From positions 1 through 7,458 of the forward strand of contig NZ_JAHYSG010000222.1 in assembly GCF_022095675.1 (NCBI RefSeq): DNA of 7,458 nucleotides. The letters run 5' to 3'. A program made the translations under genes and the position numbers. Position 1 is the first letter of the stretch. Every line of letters starts with the position of its first letter. This stretch comes from Dactylosporangium sp. AC04546 (GTDB taxonomy: Bacteria > Actinomycetota > Actinomycetes > Mycobacteriales > Micromonosporaceae). This document shows, piece by piece, positions 1 through 6,164 of the stretch. The notes beneath the pieces were generated by a model. The model ran no database searches, had not been told where the DNA came from, and saw nothing but the letters and a program-made list of their open reading frames with translations.

Positions 1-125
1 GCCTGTGGGCCGGCGAGGCGCCGTCGAGCGCGGCGGGCGGGCGGGTTCGAGCACCCTGCGCAGCTGGGAGATGTACGCCTGGAGCGTGCCCGTCGCGCTC
101 GACGGCGCCTCGCCGGCCCACAGGC
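1..125. repeat. Perfect 32-bp inverted repeat, arms 1-32 and 94-125
   Basis: Bases 1-32 are the exact reverse complement of 94-125. Every pair whose positions sum to 126 is complementary for 32 consecutive bases, and pairing stops at 33/93. The loop is 61 bases. The outer end is cut by the window edge, so the repeat may be longer. Both arms lie inside the regulator's coding frame, and the protein loses its family resemblance at the junction. The pattern fits a fold-back (snap-back) chimera at a contig end better than a functional hairpin, although a real inversion cannot be excluded. Confidence 0.9.
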
Positions 126-291
126 CGTGCACGATCCGGTCCAGTGACACGACCCGGCCGGGCTCCACCAGCAGCAGCGCCAGGACGGCACGCTGCTTGC
201 GGGCGCCGAGGTCGAGCGGCTCGCCACCCGGCGTCCGTACCTCAAGCGGTCCGAGGATCCGGAAGTCGAGCCACGTCACGGCCGCCACCAT
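1..291 (-). CDS. SARP/AfsR-family transcriptional regulator, N-terminal part (partial, runs off left edge)
   Basis: The gene begins at 291 and reads off the left edge, giving 97 codons. The visible protein is the winged-helix DNA-binding domain of the OmpR-like type found at the N-terminus of SARP/AfsR activators. It has FRILGPLEV at residues 10-18, ARKQRAVLALLL at 30-41, a VVSLDRIVHGLW segment at 47-58, and the recognition-helix region TLQAYISQLRRVL at 69-81. In this family a bacterial transcriptional activator (BTAD) domain normally follows; it is not visible here. The ATG at 291 has no clear ribosome site. A GTG at 279 (preceded by GGTGG and five bases) would place FRILGPLEV nearer the usual position, so the start is uncertain. 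Residues after about 86 (RSTAPRRPTG) depart from the family pattern exactly where an inverted repeat of 94-125 begins (position 32), so the last 11 codons are probably not authentic. The gene lies 71 bases downstream of the glycosidase operon on the same strand. Whether it controls that operon is unknown. Confidence 0.85.
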   Translation of the reverse strand, partial: MVAAVTWLDFRILGPLEVRTPGGEPLDLGARKQRAVLALLLVEPGRVVSLDRIVHGLWAGEAPSSATGTLQAYISQLRRVLEPARPPRSTAPRRPTG

Positions 292-321
292 AACGGCAGT
301 TCAGCGTGATCTCTGTCAGCT

Positions 322-329
322 ATTCGAAT
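322..329. promoter_or_regulatory. ATTCGAAT palindrome upstream of the regulator gene (possible operator)
   Basis: An 8-base perfect palindrome lies in the 71-base gap between the operon end and the regulator gene, about 30 bases before the ATG at 291. It uses the same ATTCG/CGAAT half-sites as the palindrome just upstream of the transporter operon (7399-7409). The similarity is visible but short, so a binding site is only a suggestion. I could not identify a convincing -10/-35 pair in this gap. Confidence 0.2.
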
Positions 330-351
330 GCCGGGGGCAGCGGCCCCCGGC
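330..351 (-). terminator. Strong GC hairpin ending the five-gene operon
   Basis: Bases 330-338 (GCCGGGGGC) pair perfectly with 343-351 (GCCCCCGGC) across a four-base loop, giving a 9-bp stem. It starts 11 bases after the TAA stop of the secreted glycosidase gene (365-363, minus strand). The downstream side (ATTCGAATAG on the minus strand) has no run of T, which is common for actinobacterial intrinsic terminators. It would separate the operon from the following regulator gene, although readthrough is possible. Confidence 0.7.
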
Positions 352-362
352 ACCGAAAGGCG

Positions 363-2501
363 TTACGGGGTGACGTCGGCGCTGTCGATCGCCACATTCC
401 AGCCGGAACTGGCGGCGTTCTTGGTGCCGGTGACCCGGATGCGCAGTATGTGCTGTCCATTCGAAAGCGCCGGGCTGGTCCACACCACGCCCGACGCGGT
501 GCGGCTCGCCGCGTAGTTGTCGACCAGGACCTCGGCCCCGCCGTCCAGCGACAGGGCCATGATCTGCTGGTCGACGTCGCGCACGGCGTGCAGCGCCACG
601 CGCGTGCCGGTGAACGTGAACGTCGCCATGGCGCCCGCGGTGAAGCTCCAGTTGGCCGTGCCGCCGTACATGTCGGGGACGCCGGTCGTGAGGCCCCAGT
701 TCGCACCGTACTGGAAACTGGGGCCCGTGCCGTCGACCGTCTGGACCGCGTCCCTGGTGACGTCGGCCCGGTCGAGCGCGATGTTCGTGCCGCTGCTGGA
801 CGGATTGCGCTGACCGGTGTTGACGATCGTGAGCGTGTGCGCACCATTCGCCAGCACCGGGCTCGTCCACACCACGCCGGAGGCGTTGCGGGCCGGCGCG
901 TAGTTGTCCACGGTGGATGGCGCGCCGCCGTCGACGGCGACCGTCATGCGGCCCTGGTCGACGTCGCGGACGGCGCGCAGCGCGACCTGCGTGCCGGTGA
1001 ACCGGAACGTGGCGGTCGCGCCGCTCACGAAGCTCCAGTTCGCGGTGCCCGCGTACATGTCGGGCACGCCGGTGGTCAGGCCCCAGTTCGCGCCGTAGGT
1101 GAAGTCGGGGCTGTTCGCGTCGACGACCAGCGGGCCGCCCTGCTCGCCGGCGTCGAGCGGGGCGCCGAGCGTCACCGTGTAGGCGTCGGTGCCGGACTGG
1201 ACGGTGACCGGCACGTTGAGCGTGCCGTTCGTCACCGGCAGGTCGGCGCCGGACACGACGATCGGGCCGGGCAGCGGCGACTGGTTCGGGATGCGCTGCA
1301 CGGTCACCCGGACGCGGCCGTTCGTGACGAAGTCGGTGACGGCGGTGAACGCGACGGTCGTGGTGCCTGTCTGGCCGTTCTGGTTGCCGAGCAGCGCGAC
1401 CGCCCGGCCGGCCGCCGGGTCGATCGTCGCGGCGACGGCCATGCTGTTGCCGTTCGTGGTCGCAACGACGTTGCCGGTCATCTGCGCGTACGCGCGGTAC
1501 ACCCACCACTGGCCGGTCGGCTGGCCGTTCCACAGCACCGAGTCGAGCGTGCCGGCGACGCAGCAGTCCGACCAGATCGCGTGGGCGGCGGCCGAGACGT
1601 CGGAGACCGCCAGCCGGTCGAGGAACCAGGCGAGGTATCCCGGGTGCTGCTGCTGCGAGAAGAGGTACTCGTCGATGGTGAGCGGCAGCTGCGCGACCCC
1701 GCGGGCGGTCAGGATGGCCTTCGCGTCGGCCGCGTCGGCCGCCGGGTCGTTGCCGAAGTGCCAGTTCAGCACGTTCGGCAGGGTGCCGTCGGCCTTCGTG
1801 CGGGCGACCCACGCGTCGAGCCAGCCGTGGTTGTAGCCGGAGTACGACGGCCCGACGATCACGGCCTGCGGGTCGAGGCGGCGGATCTCGTTCACCGCCG
1901 TGTTCCACATCTGGAAGTACTGCGCGCTGTTGACCCCGCGCGGCCAGAAGCCGGTCCCGTCGGGTTCGTTCCAGATGTCGTACCGTGCGCGAACGCCCGA
2001 CGCCTTCACGTCCGTGACGAGCCGCGTGATGAACGAGCGCCAGTTCGTGCAGTCGCCGTTGTCGCAGGGGTAGACCGTGTTCGCCGGCTGCTCGGTGTCG
2101 GCGCCCCAGACGTCGGAGACGAGCAGGTGGTAGGTGGCGTTGTAGGGGGCGGCCGTCACCCGGCGGGCCTGGGCGACGGCCGAGTTCAGCCGCACCTGAT
2201 AGCCGCTGCCGGCGGCATAGCCGTCGCCGATCCAGCCGTGGCCGGCGATGCGGGCACCGCCGCCGCGGAACAGCGTGGGGCGCAGCGGCTGGAGCAGGTT
2301 GTCGGCCGGGCCGGAGCCGTCCTGGGACAGGCCGTACAGGAAGCCGGCGCCGGCCCCGGTCGGGACCTTGCCTCGTTGCGACAGGTTGACCGTCACCGTG
2401 GTGTCGGCGGCGGACGCGGGCGTCGGGGCCAGCGCGACGAGGGCGCCGGCGGCGAGCAGGGCGGCCATGAGCAGGCGGCCTGGCGGGGCTGCGCGGTGCA
2501 T
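363..2501 (-). CDS. Secreted clan GH-A-like glycoside hydrolase with two tandem C-terminal beta-sandwich modules
   Basis: Residues are numbered from the first of two adjacent ATGs (2504). A Sec signal peptide is visible: positive start (HRAAPPGR), hydrophobic core LLMAALLAAGALVALA, and an ASA-type cleavage site near residues 31-33. Residues ~35-340 look like a (beta/alpha)8 clan GH-A catalytic domain. DIWNEPDGTGFW at 176-187 supplies the Asn-Glu pair (acid/base E180), and LTIDEY at 275-280 supplies a candidate nucleophile, E279. C147 and C152 could form a disulfide. Residues ~345-450 resemble the accessory beta-sandwich that follows such barrels. Two modules follow (~462-582 and ~591-711) that are 70% identical and probably bind carbohydrate. 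GH39-type beta-xylosidases are the nearest pattern I recognise, but the DEY nucleophile context is unusual and GH30, GH5 or an unassigned family are possible. The substrate is unknown. The second ATG (2501) shares its A with the upstream TGA and has better Shine-Dalgarno spacing, so it is preferred (712 residues). This is the last gene of the operon. Confidence 0.85.
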   Translation of the reverse strand: MHRAAPPGRLLMAALLAAGALVALAPTPASAADTTVTVNLSQRGKVPTGAGAGFLYGLSQDGSGPADNLLQPLRPTLFRGGGARIAGHGWIGDGYAAGSGYQVRLNSAVAQARRVTAAPYNATYHLLVSDVWGADTEQPANTVYPCDNGDCTNWRSFITRLVTDVKASGVRARYDIWNEPDGTGFWPRGVNSAQYFQMWNTAVNEIRRLDPQAVIVGPSYSGYNHGWLDAWVARTKADGTLPNVLNWHFGNDPAADAADAKAILTARGVAQLPLTIDEYLFSQQQHPGYLAWFLDRLAVSDVSAAAHAIWSDCCVAGTLDSVLWNGQPTGQWWVYRAYAQMTGNVVATTNGNSMAVAATIDPAAGRAVALLGNQNGQTGTTTVAFTAVTDFVTNGRVRVTVQRIPNQSPLPGPIVVSGADLPVTNGTLNVPVTVQSGTDAYTVTLGAPLDAGEQGGPLVVDANSPDFTYGANWGLTTGVPDMYAGTANWSFVSGATATFRFTGTQVALRAVRDVDQGRMTVAVDGGAPSTVDNYAPARNASGVVWTSPVLANGAHTLTIVNTGQRNPSSSGTNIALDRADVTRDAVQTVDGTGPSFQYGANWGLTTGVPDMYGGTANWSFTAGAMATFTFTGTRVALHAVRDVDQQIMALSLDGGAEVLVDNYAASRTASGVVWTSPALSNGQHILRIRVTGTKNAASSGWNVAIDSADVTP
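372..734 (-). repeat. Second copy of tandem C-terminal module in the secreted glycosidase
   Basis: It encodes residues ~591-711. It matches the preceding module residue for residue at a fixed offset of 129 residues (387 bases) without any gap. Over 115 aligned residues I count 35 differences, about 70% identity. Shared blocks include YGANWGLTTGVPDMY, VRDVDQ, VDNYA, ASGVVWTSP and the final ADV. Alternating hydrophobic and aromatic strands (ATFTFTGTRVALHAV) indicate a jelly-roll type beta-sandwich of the sort appended to secreted actinobacterial glycosidases. Carbohydrate binding is inferred from context. I do not assign a CBM family. Confidence 0.8.
759..1121 (-). repeat. First copy of tandem C-terminal module in the secreted glycosidase
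   Basis: It encodes residues ~462-582 and is the partner of the module at 372-734. The DNA is also closely similar: around 650-712 and 1035-1097 the two copies are nearly the same base for base. This suggests a fairly recent duplication or continuing gene conversion. Conservation is highest at the start of the module (YGANWGLTTGVPDMY) and lowest around residues 518-531, the strand/loop after VRDVDQ, which may be where ligand-contact residues diverged. Confidence 0.8.
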
Positions 2502-4498
2502 CATTCCTCCGGTTCTGCGATCGGGAGTCGGGCGTCGTCCCGCAGGAACAGCGGGACCTTGTCCAGCGGCGCGTCGACGGTGACGCGAGTGCCGCCTTCG
2601 TACGTGGTGCCGGAATCGGTGTGGGTCCAGGCCGCGCCGGCCGGGAGGTAGACCTCTCGGTGCTGCGCGCCGGCCTGCAGTACAGGAGCGACGAGAAGGT
2701 CACGTCCGAACAGGAACTCGTCGTCGGCGTCCCAGGCGGCCGGGTCGCCGGGGAACTCCAGCAGCAGCGGGCGCATGAGCGGCAGGCCGCTCGTCTCGCC
2801 GGCGCGAAGCTGCTCGTGCAGGTACGGACGGAGGCGTTCGCGCAGCCGCATGACCGCGGTGATCGCCGCGTACGCGTCGGGGCCGAACGACCAGACCTCG
2901 TTCGGGCCGCCGGCCACGCCGACGCCGGCCCTTCCCGTGCGCGGTTCGCGGTGGCCGTGCAGCCGGAACAGCGGACAGAACGCGCCGAACTGGAACCAGC
3001 GCACGACCAGCTCGCGGAACGCGGGGTCGTCCGGGTCGCCGCCGTGGAAGCCGCCGATGTCGGTCGTCCACCAGGGCAGGCCGCTCAGCGCGACGTTGAG
3101 CCCGGCCCGCACCGACGCGGCCAGCGCGTCGAACGTGGCCGGAATGTCGCCGGACCACAGCGCCGCGCCGTAGCGCTGCGAGCCCGCCCACGCCGAGCGC
3201 ACCAACGACAGCACCTCGGTCTCGCCTTGTGCGCGAAGGTGCTCGAATACGCCGCGGGTGTGCTCGCGGGGGTACAGGTTGGCGACCTCGCTGCCCGAGC
3301 CGGCCGCGTAGCTGAGGTTGTGCGGGTGGCCGGGGCGCATCTCCGGCTCGCACGCGTCGAGCCAGAACGCGCGGATGCCTGCACGGTAGTAGTTGTCGTG
3401 CAGGCGCTCCCACAGGAAGTCGCGCGCACGCGCGTCGGTCGCGTCGTAGAACGCGACGCCGACGGCGGAGTCGTTGTCAGACAGGTCGGGCCACTCGGCG
3501 TGGGCCGGCGCGCCCGCCTCGGTCGCAATGAGCATCCCGGCGTCGCGCATATGCGCGTGGTTGTGCGAGAGCGGGCTGACCGACGGCCAGACCGACACCG
3601 CCAGTTCGACGCCGTTCTCCCGCAGGGTCTTGGCCATCGCGCGCGGGTCGGGCCAGTCGTCGGGGTTCCAGTCCCAGTCGCCGAGGTGGCGCCAGTGCAG
3701 GTAGTCGACGACGATGACGGACAGCGGCAGCCCGCGCCGGGCGTGCTCGGCGGCGACGGCCAGCAGTTCGTCCTGCGTGCGGTACCGAAGCTTCGACTGC
3801 CAGAAGCCCGACGCCCAGGCCGGCATGGGTGGTGCGTGGCCGGTCGCGTCGGCGTAGTGCCGCATGATGTCGGCCGGCGTGCCGGTGGTGAGCCAGTAGT
3901 CGAGCTGGCGCGCACGGTCGGCGACCCAGCGGGTGCCGTTGACCGCGAACTCGACGCGGCCGACGGCGGGGCTGTTCCACAGCAGGCCGTAGCCGCGGCT
4001 GGATACCGCGAACGGGATGGTCACCTCGCCGTTGCGCTGCTGGAGCTCCAGCACCATGCCCTTCTGGTCGAAGCGGCCGTGCCCGTGCTGGCCGAGGCCG
4101 TGGATCCGCTCGCCGTCGTGGGCGGCGAAGCGCTGCTCGATCCGGTACGTTCCGTCGCCGAAGGCCTGGAAGTGACGGGGCCCGGGCCACCAGAAGTGGG
4201 CCGGCTCCTCGCGCAGCAGTTCCTCCCCCGTGTCGGTTCGGGTAGCCCGCAGCTGACCGTCGACCAAATCAATGCGGAGGCGGCCGTTGACCAACGTGCG
4301 TTGATTTTCGTCAACACGGGCATCGTCAATGTGGACGCCGTCCACATCGACGCCGTCGGCTTGGGCACGCGGCAGCAGCGCGCCGGGCAGGTCGTCGCGG
4401 ATGGCGTGCCGGCCGGCGCGGACCCGGACGCTGTCCTCGCCCCAGGGTTCGACGACGAGGATCTGGTGGCCCTGCCGGTGGACGAGTCGGTTGGTCAA
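2501..4498 (-). CDS. GH31 family alpha-glycosidase, cytoplasmic (alpha-xylosidase-like)
   Basis: The protein has 665 residues from a TTG start at 4498, chosen because AGGAG (4508-4504) lies five bases upstream and the upstream open frame is an arginine-rich shadow of the permease gene. It has no signal peptide, so it acts in the cytoplasm. Residues ~1-220 form the N-terminal mutarotase-like beta-sandwich. The GH31 barrel follows: WASGFWQSKLRYR (228-240), VIVVDYLHWRHLGDWDWNP (261-279), WLDACEPE (379-386) with nucleophile D381, WSGD (448-451) with acid/base D451, and PWWTTDIGGF (475-484). C-terminal beta domains start near 570. The DYxHW...GDW...WPDP pattern and a WLDxxEPE nucleophile motif resemble alpha-xylosidase-type GH31 members rather than the WIDMNE alpha-glucosidases. 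Alpha-glucosidase, alpha-galactosidase or transglycosylase activity remains possible. It probably trims imported oligosaccharides. It starts eight bases after the second permease and overlaps the next gene (TGATG). Codons 44-90 are unusually A/T-ending. Confidence 0.93.
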   Translation of the reverse strand: MTNRLVHRQGHQILVVEPWGEDSVRVRAGRHAIRDDLPGALLPRAQADGVDVDGVHIDDARVDENQRTLVNGRLRIDLVDGQLRATRTDTGEELLREEPAHFWWPGPRHFQAFGDGTYRIEQRFAAHDGERIHGLGQHGHGRFDQKGMVLELQQRNGEVTIPFAVSSRGYGLLWNSPAVGRVEFAVNGTRWVADRARQLDYWLTTGTPADIMRHYADATGHAPPMPAWASGFWQSKLRYRTQDELLAVAAEHARRGLPLSVIVVDYLHWRHLGDWDWNPDDWPDPRAMAKTLRENGVELAVSVWPSVSPLSHNHAHMRDAGMLIATEAGAPAHAEWPDLSDNDSAVGVAFYDATDARARDFLWERLHDNYYRAGIRAFWLDACEPEMRPGHPHNLSYAAGSGSEVANLYPREHTRGVFEHLRAQGETEVLSLVRSAWAGSQRYGAALWSGDIPATFDALAASVRAGLNVALSGLPWWTTDIGGFHGGDPDDPAFRELVVRWFQFGAFCPLFRLHGHREPRTGRAGVGVAGGPNEVWSFGPDAYAAITAVMRLRERLRPYLHEQLRAGETSGLPLMRPLLLEFPGDPAAWDADDEFLFGRDLLVAPVLQAGAQHREVYLPAGAAWTHTDSGTTYEGGTRVTVDAPLDKVPLFLRDDARLPIAEPEE
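2505..2510 (-). promoter_or_regulatory. Shine-Dalgarno sequence of the secreted glycosidase gene, inside the GH31 3' end
   Basis: On the minus strand GGAGGA is followed directly by ATGATG. It lies within the last sense codons of the GH31 gene (Pro-Glu-Glu-stop). The first ATG would be only one base from GGAGG and the second four bases away, so the second ATG (2501) is the likelier start. The TGATG arrangement with the GH31 stop codon (2503-2501) favours termination-reinitiation coupling. Confidence 0.7.
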
Positions 4499-4503
4499 CT
4501 GTG

Positions 4504-4508
4504 CTCCT
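4504..4508 (-). promoter_or_regulatory. Shine-Dalgarno AGGAG that fixes the GH31 TTG start
   Basis: On the minus strand the sequence reads CTAGGAGCACAGTTGACC. AGGAG overlaps the TAG stop of the upstream permease (4509-4507) and is five bases from the TTG at 4498-4496. No ATG or GTG lies at a suitable distance. This gives a protein beginning M-T-N-R-L-V-H, right before the first sheet of the domain. Confidence 0.75.
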
Positions 4509-5307
4509 AGTCCTTGACGCTGCCGGACGTGATGCCGGCGGCGACGTAGCGCTGCGCGACGACGAGCAGCACGGCGACGGGCACCGACGCGATGACCCCG
4601 GTGGCCATCACGCTGTTCCAGTCGCTGAGGTGCGCGCCGATGAACCGGTAGATGCCGACGGTGATCGGGGCGAACTCGTCGCGGGTCGTGAGCGTGACCG
4701 CGAACAGGAAGTCGGCCCAGGTGAACAGGAACGAGAAGAGGCTCGCGGTGATGACCGCGTTGCGGCTCACCGGGAGGATGACGGCGACGAGCGTGCGCAG
4801 GTGCGACGCGCCGTCGAGCGCCGCCGCCTCGCGGATCTCGGCCGGAATCGCGCGCATGAACGCGTGCAGAATGAGCACCGCGAACGGCACGCACAGCGTC
4901 GAGTCCGCGAGGATCAGCCCGAGCGGCGAGTTGAGCAGGTACAGCCGGTTGGCCGCGACGTAGAACGCGTTCGCCATCACGATGCCCGGGATCATCTGGG
5001 CGACGAGCAGGGCGAACAGCAGCGTCCGCCGGCCGGGCGCGTCGAGCTGGGCCAGGCCGTAGGCGGCCGGCACGGCGATGAGCAGGGTGACCGCCACCGT
5101 GCCGAGCGCGATGTACAGGCTGGTGAACAGGTGCCCGCCCTGGCTCGACAGGGCGTTGCGGTAGCCGTCGAGGGTGCCGTGGATCGGCAGCCAGGTCGGC
5201 GTGGCGCGGACCAGCTCGGTCGAGGGCAGCAGCGAGGCGTTGAGCATCCAGTACAGCGGGAAGAGCATGATCGCGACCAGCGTCACGCCGGCGACGGTTC
5301 TTCTCAT
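4507..5307 (-). CDS. Carbohydrate ABC transporter permease, MalG type (CUT1)
   Basis: The protein has 266 residues and is an inner-membrane subunit of a sugar importer, pairing with the MalF-type permease encoded just upstream. Six hydrophobic segments are visible, near residues 5-22, 60-82, 96-118, 132-150, 180-205 and 233-252. The cytoplasmic EAA loop that docks on the ATPase is at 157-181 (EIREAAALDGASHLRT...ILP, with E160-A161-A162, G166 and P179). The C-terminus GITSGSVKD is the typical MalG-family ending (compare GLTAGAVKG in MalG). The ATG at 5307 overlaps the preceding TGA as ATGA, with only a weak ribosome site, so translation is probably coupled. The upstream extension of the open frame is a shadow of the previous gene. 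No ATPase gene is adjacent; in Streptomyces such importers share MsiK, and the same is likely here (inference). The substrate cannot be read from the sequence, but the neighbouring glycosidases suggest an oligosaccharide. Confidence 0.95.
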   Translation of the reverse strand: MRRTVAGVTLVAIMLFPLYWMLNASLLPSTELVRATPTWLPIHGTLDGYRNALSSQGGHLFTSLYIALGTVAVTLLIAVPAAYGLAQLDAPGRRTLLFALLVAQMIPGIVMANAFYVAANRLYLLNSPLGLILADSTLCVPFAVLILHAFMRAIPAEIREAAALDGASHLRTLVAVILPVSRNAVITASLFSFLFTWADFLFAVTLTTRDEFAPITVGIYRFIGAHLSDWNSVMATGVIASVPVAVLLVVAQRYVAAGITSGSVKD

Positions 5308-6164
5308 CCGGACCGCCGCTCGGTGCGCAGGTAGAACGCGGCGAACACGACCGCGACGACGATCAGGACGTTGCCCACCGCCGCGCCGTGACCGAACGCG
5401 AGCTGCTGAAACGACAGGTCGTACGCGTACGTGGTGAGCGTTTGCGACGAATCGGCCGGACCGCCCTGCGTGAGCACCATGATCACGTCGAAGACCTTCA
5501 GCGTGTAGATCAGGCCCAGCGTGAGCACGACGGCGGTGACGGGGCGCAGCAGCGGCAGCGTGATCCGGCGGAACCGCTGCCAGGCGCCGGCGCCGTCCAG
5601 CTCGGCCGCCTCGTACAGGTGGCCGGGGATGGACTGCAGCCCGCCGTACAGGATCACCGTGTTGAACGGGATCCCGACCCAGATGTTCACCAGCGTGACC
5701 GCGATCAGCGACCACTCGGTGCTGGCCAGCCACGGCACCGGCTCGCCGATGAGGTGCAGCTGGAGCAGGGTCTGGTTGAGCACGCCGGAGTCGGTCTCCA
5801 GGATCCAGCGCCAGGCGGTGCCGGAGACGACCAGCGGCAGCAGCCACGGCACGAGCAGCAGCGCGCGGAGCACGCCGTTGAGCGGGAACTTGCGCTGGAA
5901 GAACACCGCGAGCGCGAGGCCGATGCCGAACTGGAACAGCAGCGAGCCGGCGGTGAACAGCAGCGTGTTGACGACGGTGCCGGCGAACGCCGGGCCGTGG
6001 AACACCTCGCGGTAGTTCCGCAGCCCGACGAACGGCGCGACCCCGGTGTAGAACGACGAGACCGTGTAGTCGAGGAAACCCATCCGCACGTTGGTGACGA
6101 GCGGGTACAGGTAGAACGCGACCACGTAGACCCACACCGGCAGGACGAAGATCAGGCGCTTCAT
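5304..6164 (-). CDS. Carbohydrate ABC transporter permease, MalF/UgpA type (CUT1)
   Basis: The protein has 286 residues and is the first of two membrane subunits of the importer. Membrane segments are visible near residues 5-23, 66-88, 98-118, 151-173, 205-230 and 263-279. The EAA loop is at about 183-206 (YEAAELDGAGAWQRFRRITLP), with E185-A186-A187 and the conserved Gly and Leu-Pro. The short N-terminus and lack of a large periplasmic insertion place it with the UgpA/LacF-like permeases rather than enterobacterial MalF itself. The start at 6164 is chosen because MKRLIFVLPVWVYVV is a normal permease N-terminus and its ATG overlaps the TGA of the binding-protein gene (ATGA). A longer open frame to 6431 only reads the binding-protein gene out of frame. 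It overlaps the next permease by four bases in the same way. Confidence 0.95.
   Translation of the reverse strand: MKRLIFVLPVWVYVVAFYLYPLVTNVRMGFLDYTVSSFYTGVAPFVGLRNYREVFHGPAFAGTVVNTLLFTAGSLLFQFGIGLALAVFFQRKFPLNGVLRALLLVPWLLPLVVSGTAWRWILETDSGVLNQTLLQLHLIGEPVPWLASTEWSLIAVTLVNIWVGIPFNTVILYGGLQSIPGHLYEAAELDGAGAWQRFRRITLPLLRPVTAVVLTLGLIYTLKVFDVIMVLTQGGPADSSQTLTTYAYDLSFQQLAFGHGAAVGNVLIVVAVVFAAFYLRTERRSG

Noticed and set aside
1..125. Reading the 32-bp inverted repeat as a transposon terminal repeat or a regulatory hairpin
   Set aside because: There is no transposase, no target-site duplication, and both arms fall inside a conserved coding frame with a loop of only 61 bases. A fold-back junction explains it better.
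306..2651. Plus-strand open frame of 781 codons covering the secreted glycosidase gene
   Set aside because: The translation is an Arg/Val/Gly/His-rich low-complexity product with no motif. The opposite strand encodes a protein with signal peptide, catalytic motifs and modules. It is a high-GC shadow.
316..2703. Minus-strand 795-codon frame overlapping both glycosidases
   Set aside because: It consists of Arg/Pro/Ala-rich sequence out of frame with the recognised GH protein. It has no domain and no plausible start.
2621..4510. Plus-strand 629-codon frame opposite the GH31 gene
   Set aside because: It is a shadow of the GH31 gene with arginine-rich content and no recognisable domain or ribosome site.
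4499..4894. N-terminal extension of the GH31 protein to an upstream ATG
   Set aside because: The extension is read out of frame within the MalG-type permease gene and is Arg/His-rich. The TTG with AGGAG is a better start.
5308..6135. N-terminal extension of the second permease (542-residue version)
   Set aside because: It would be a soluble Arg-rich segment covering the first permease gene out of frame. MRRTVAGVTL at the ATGA overlap is the credible start.
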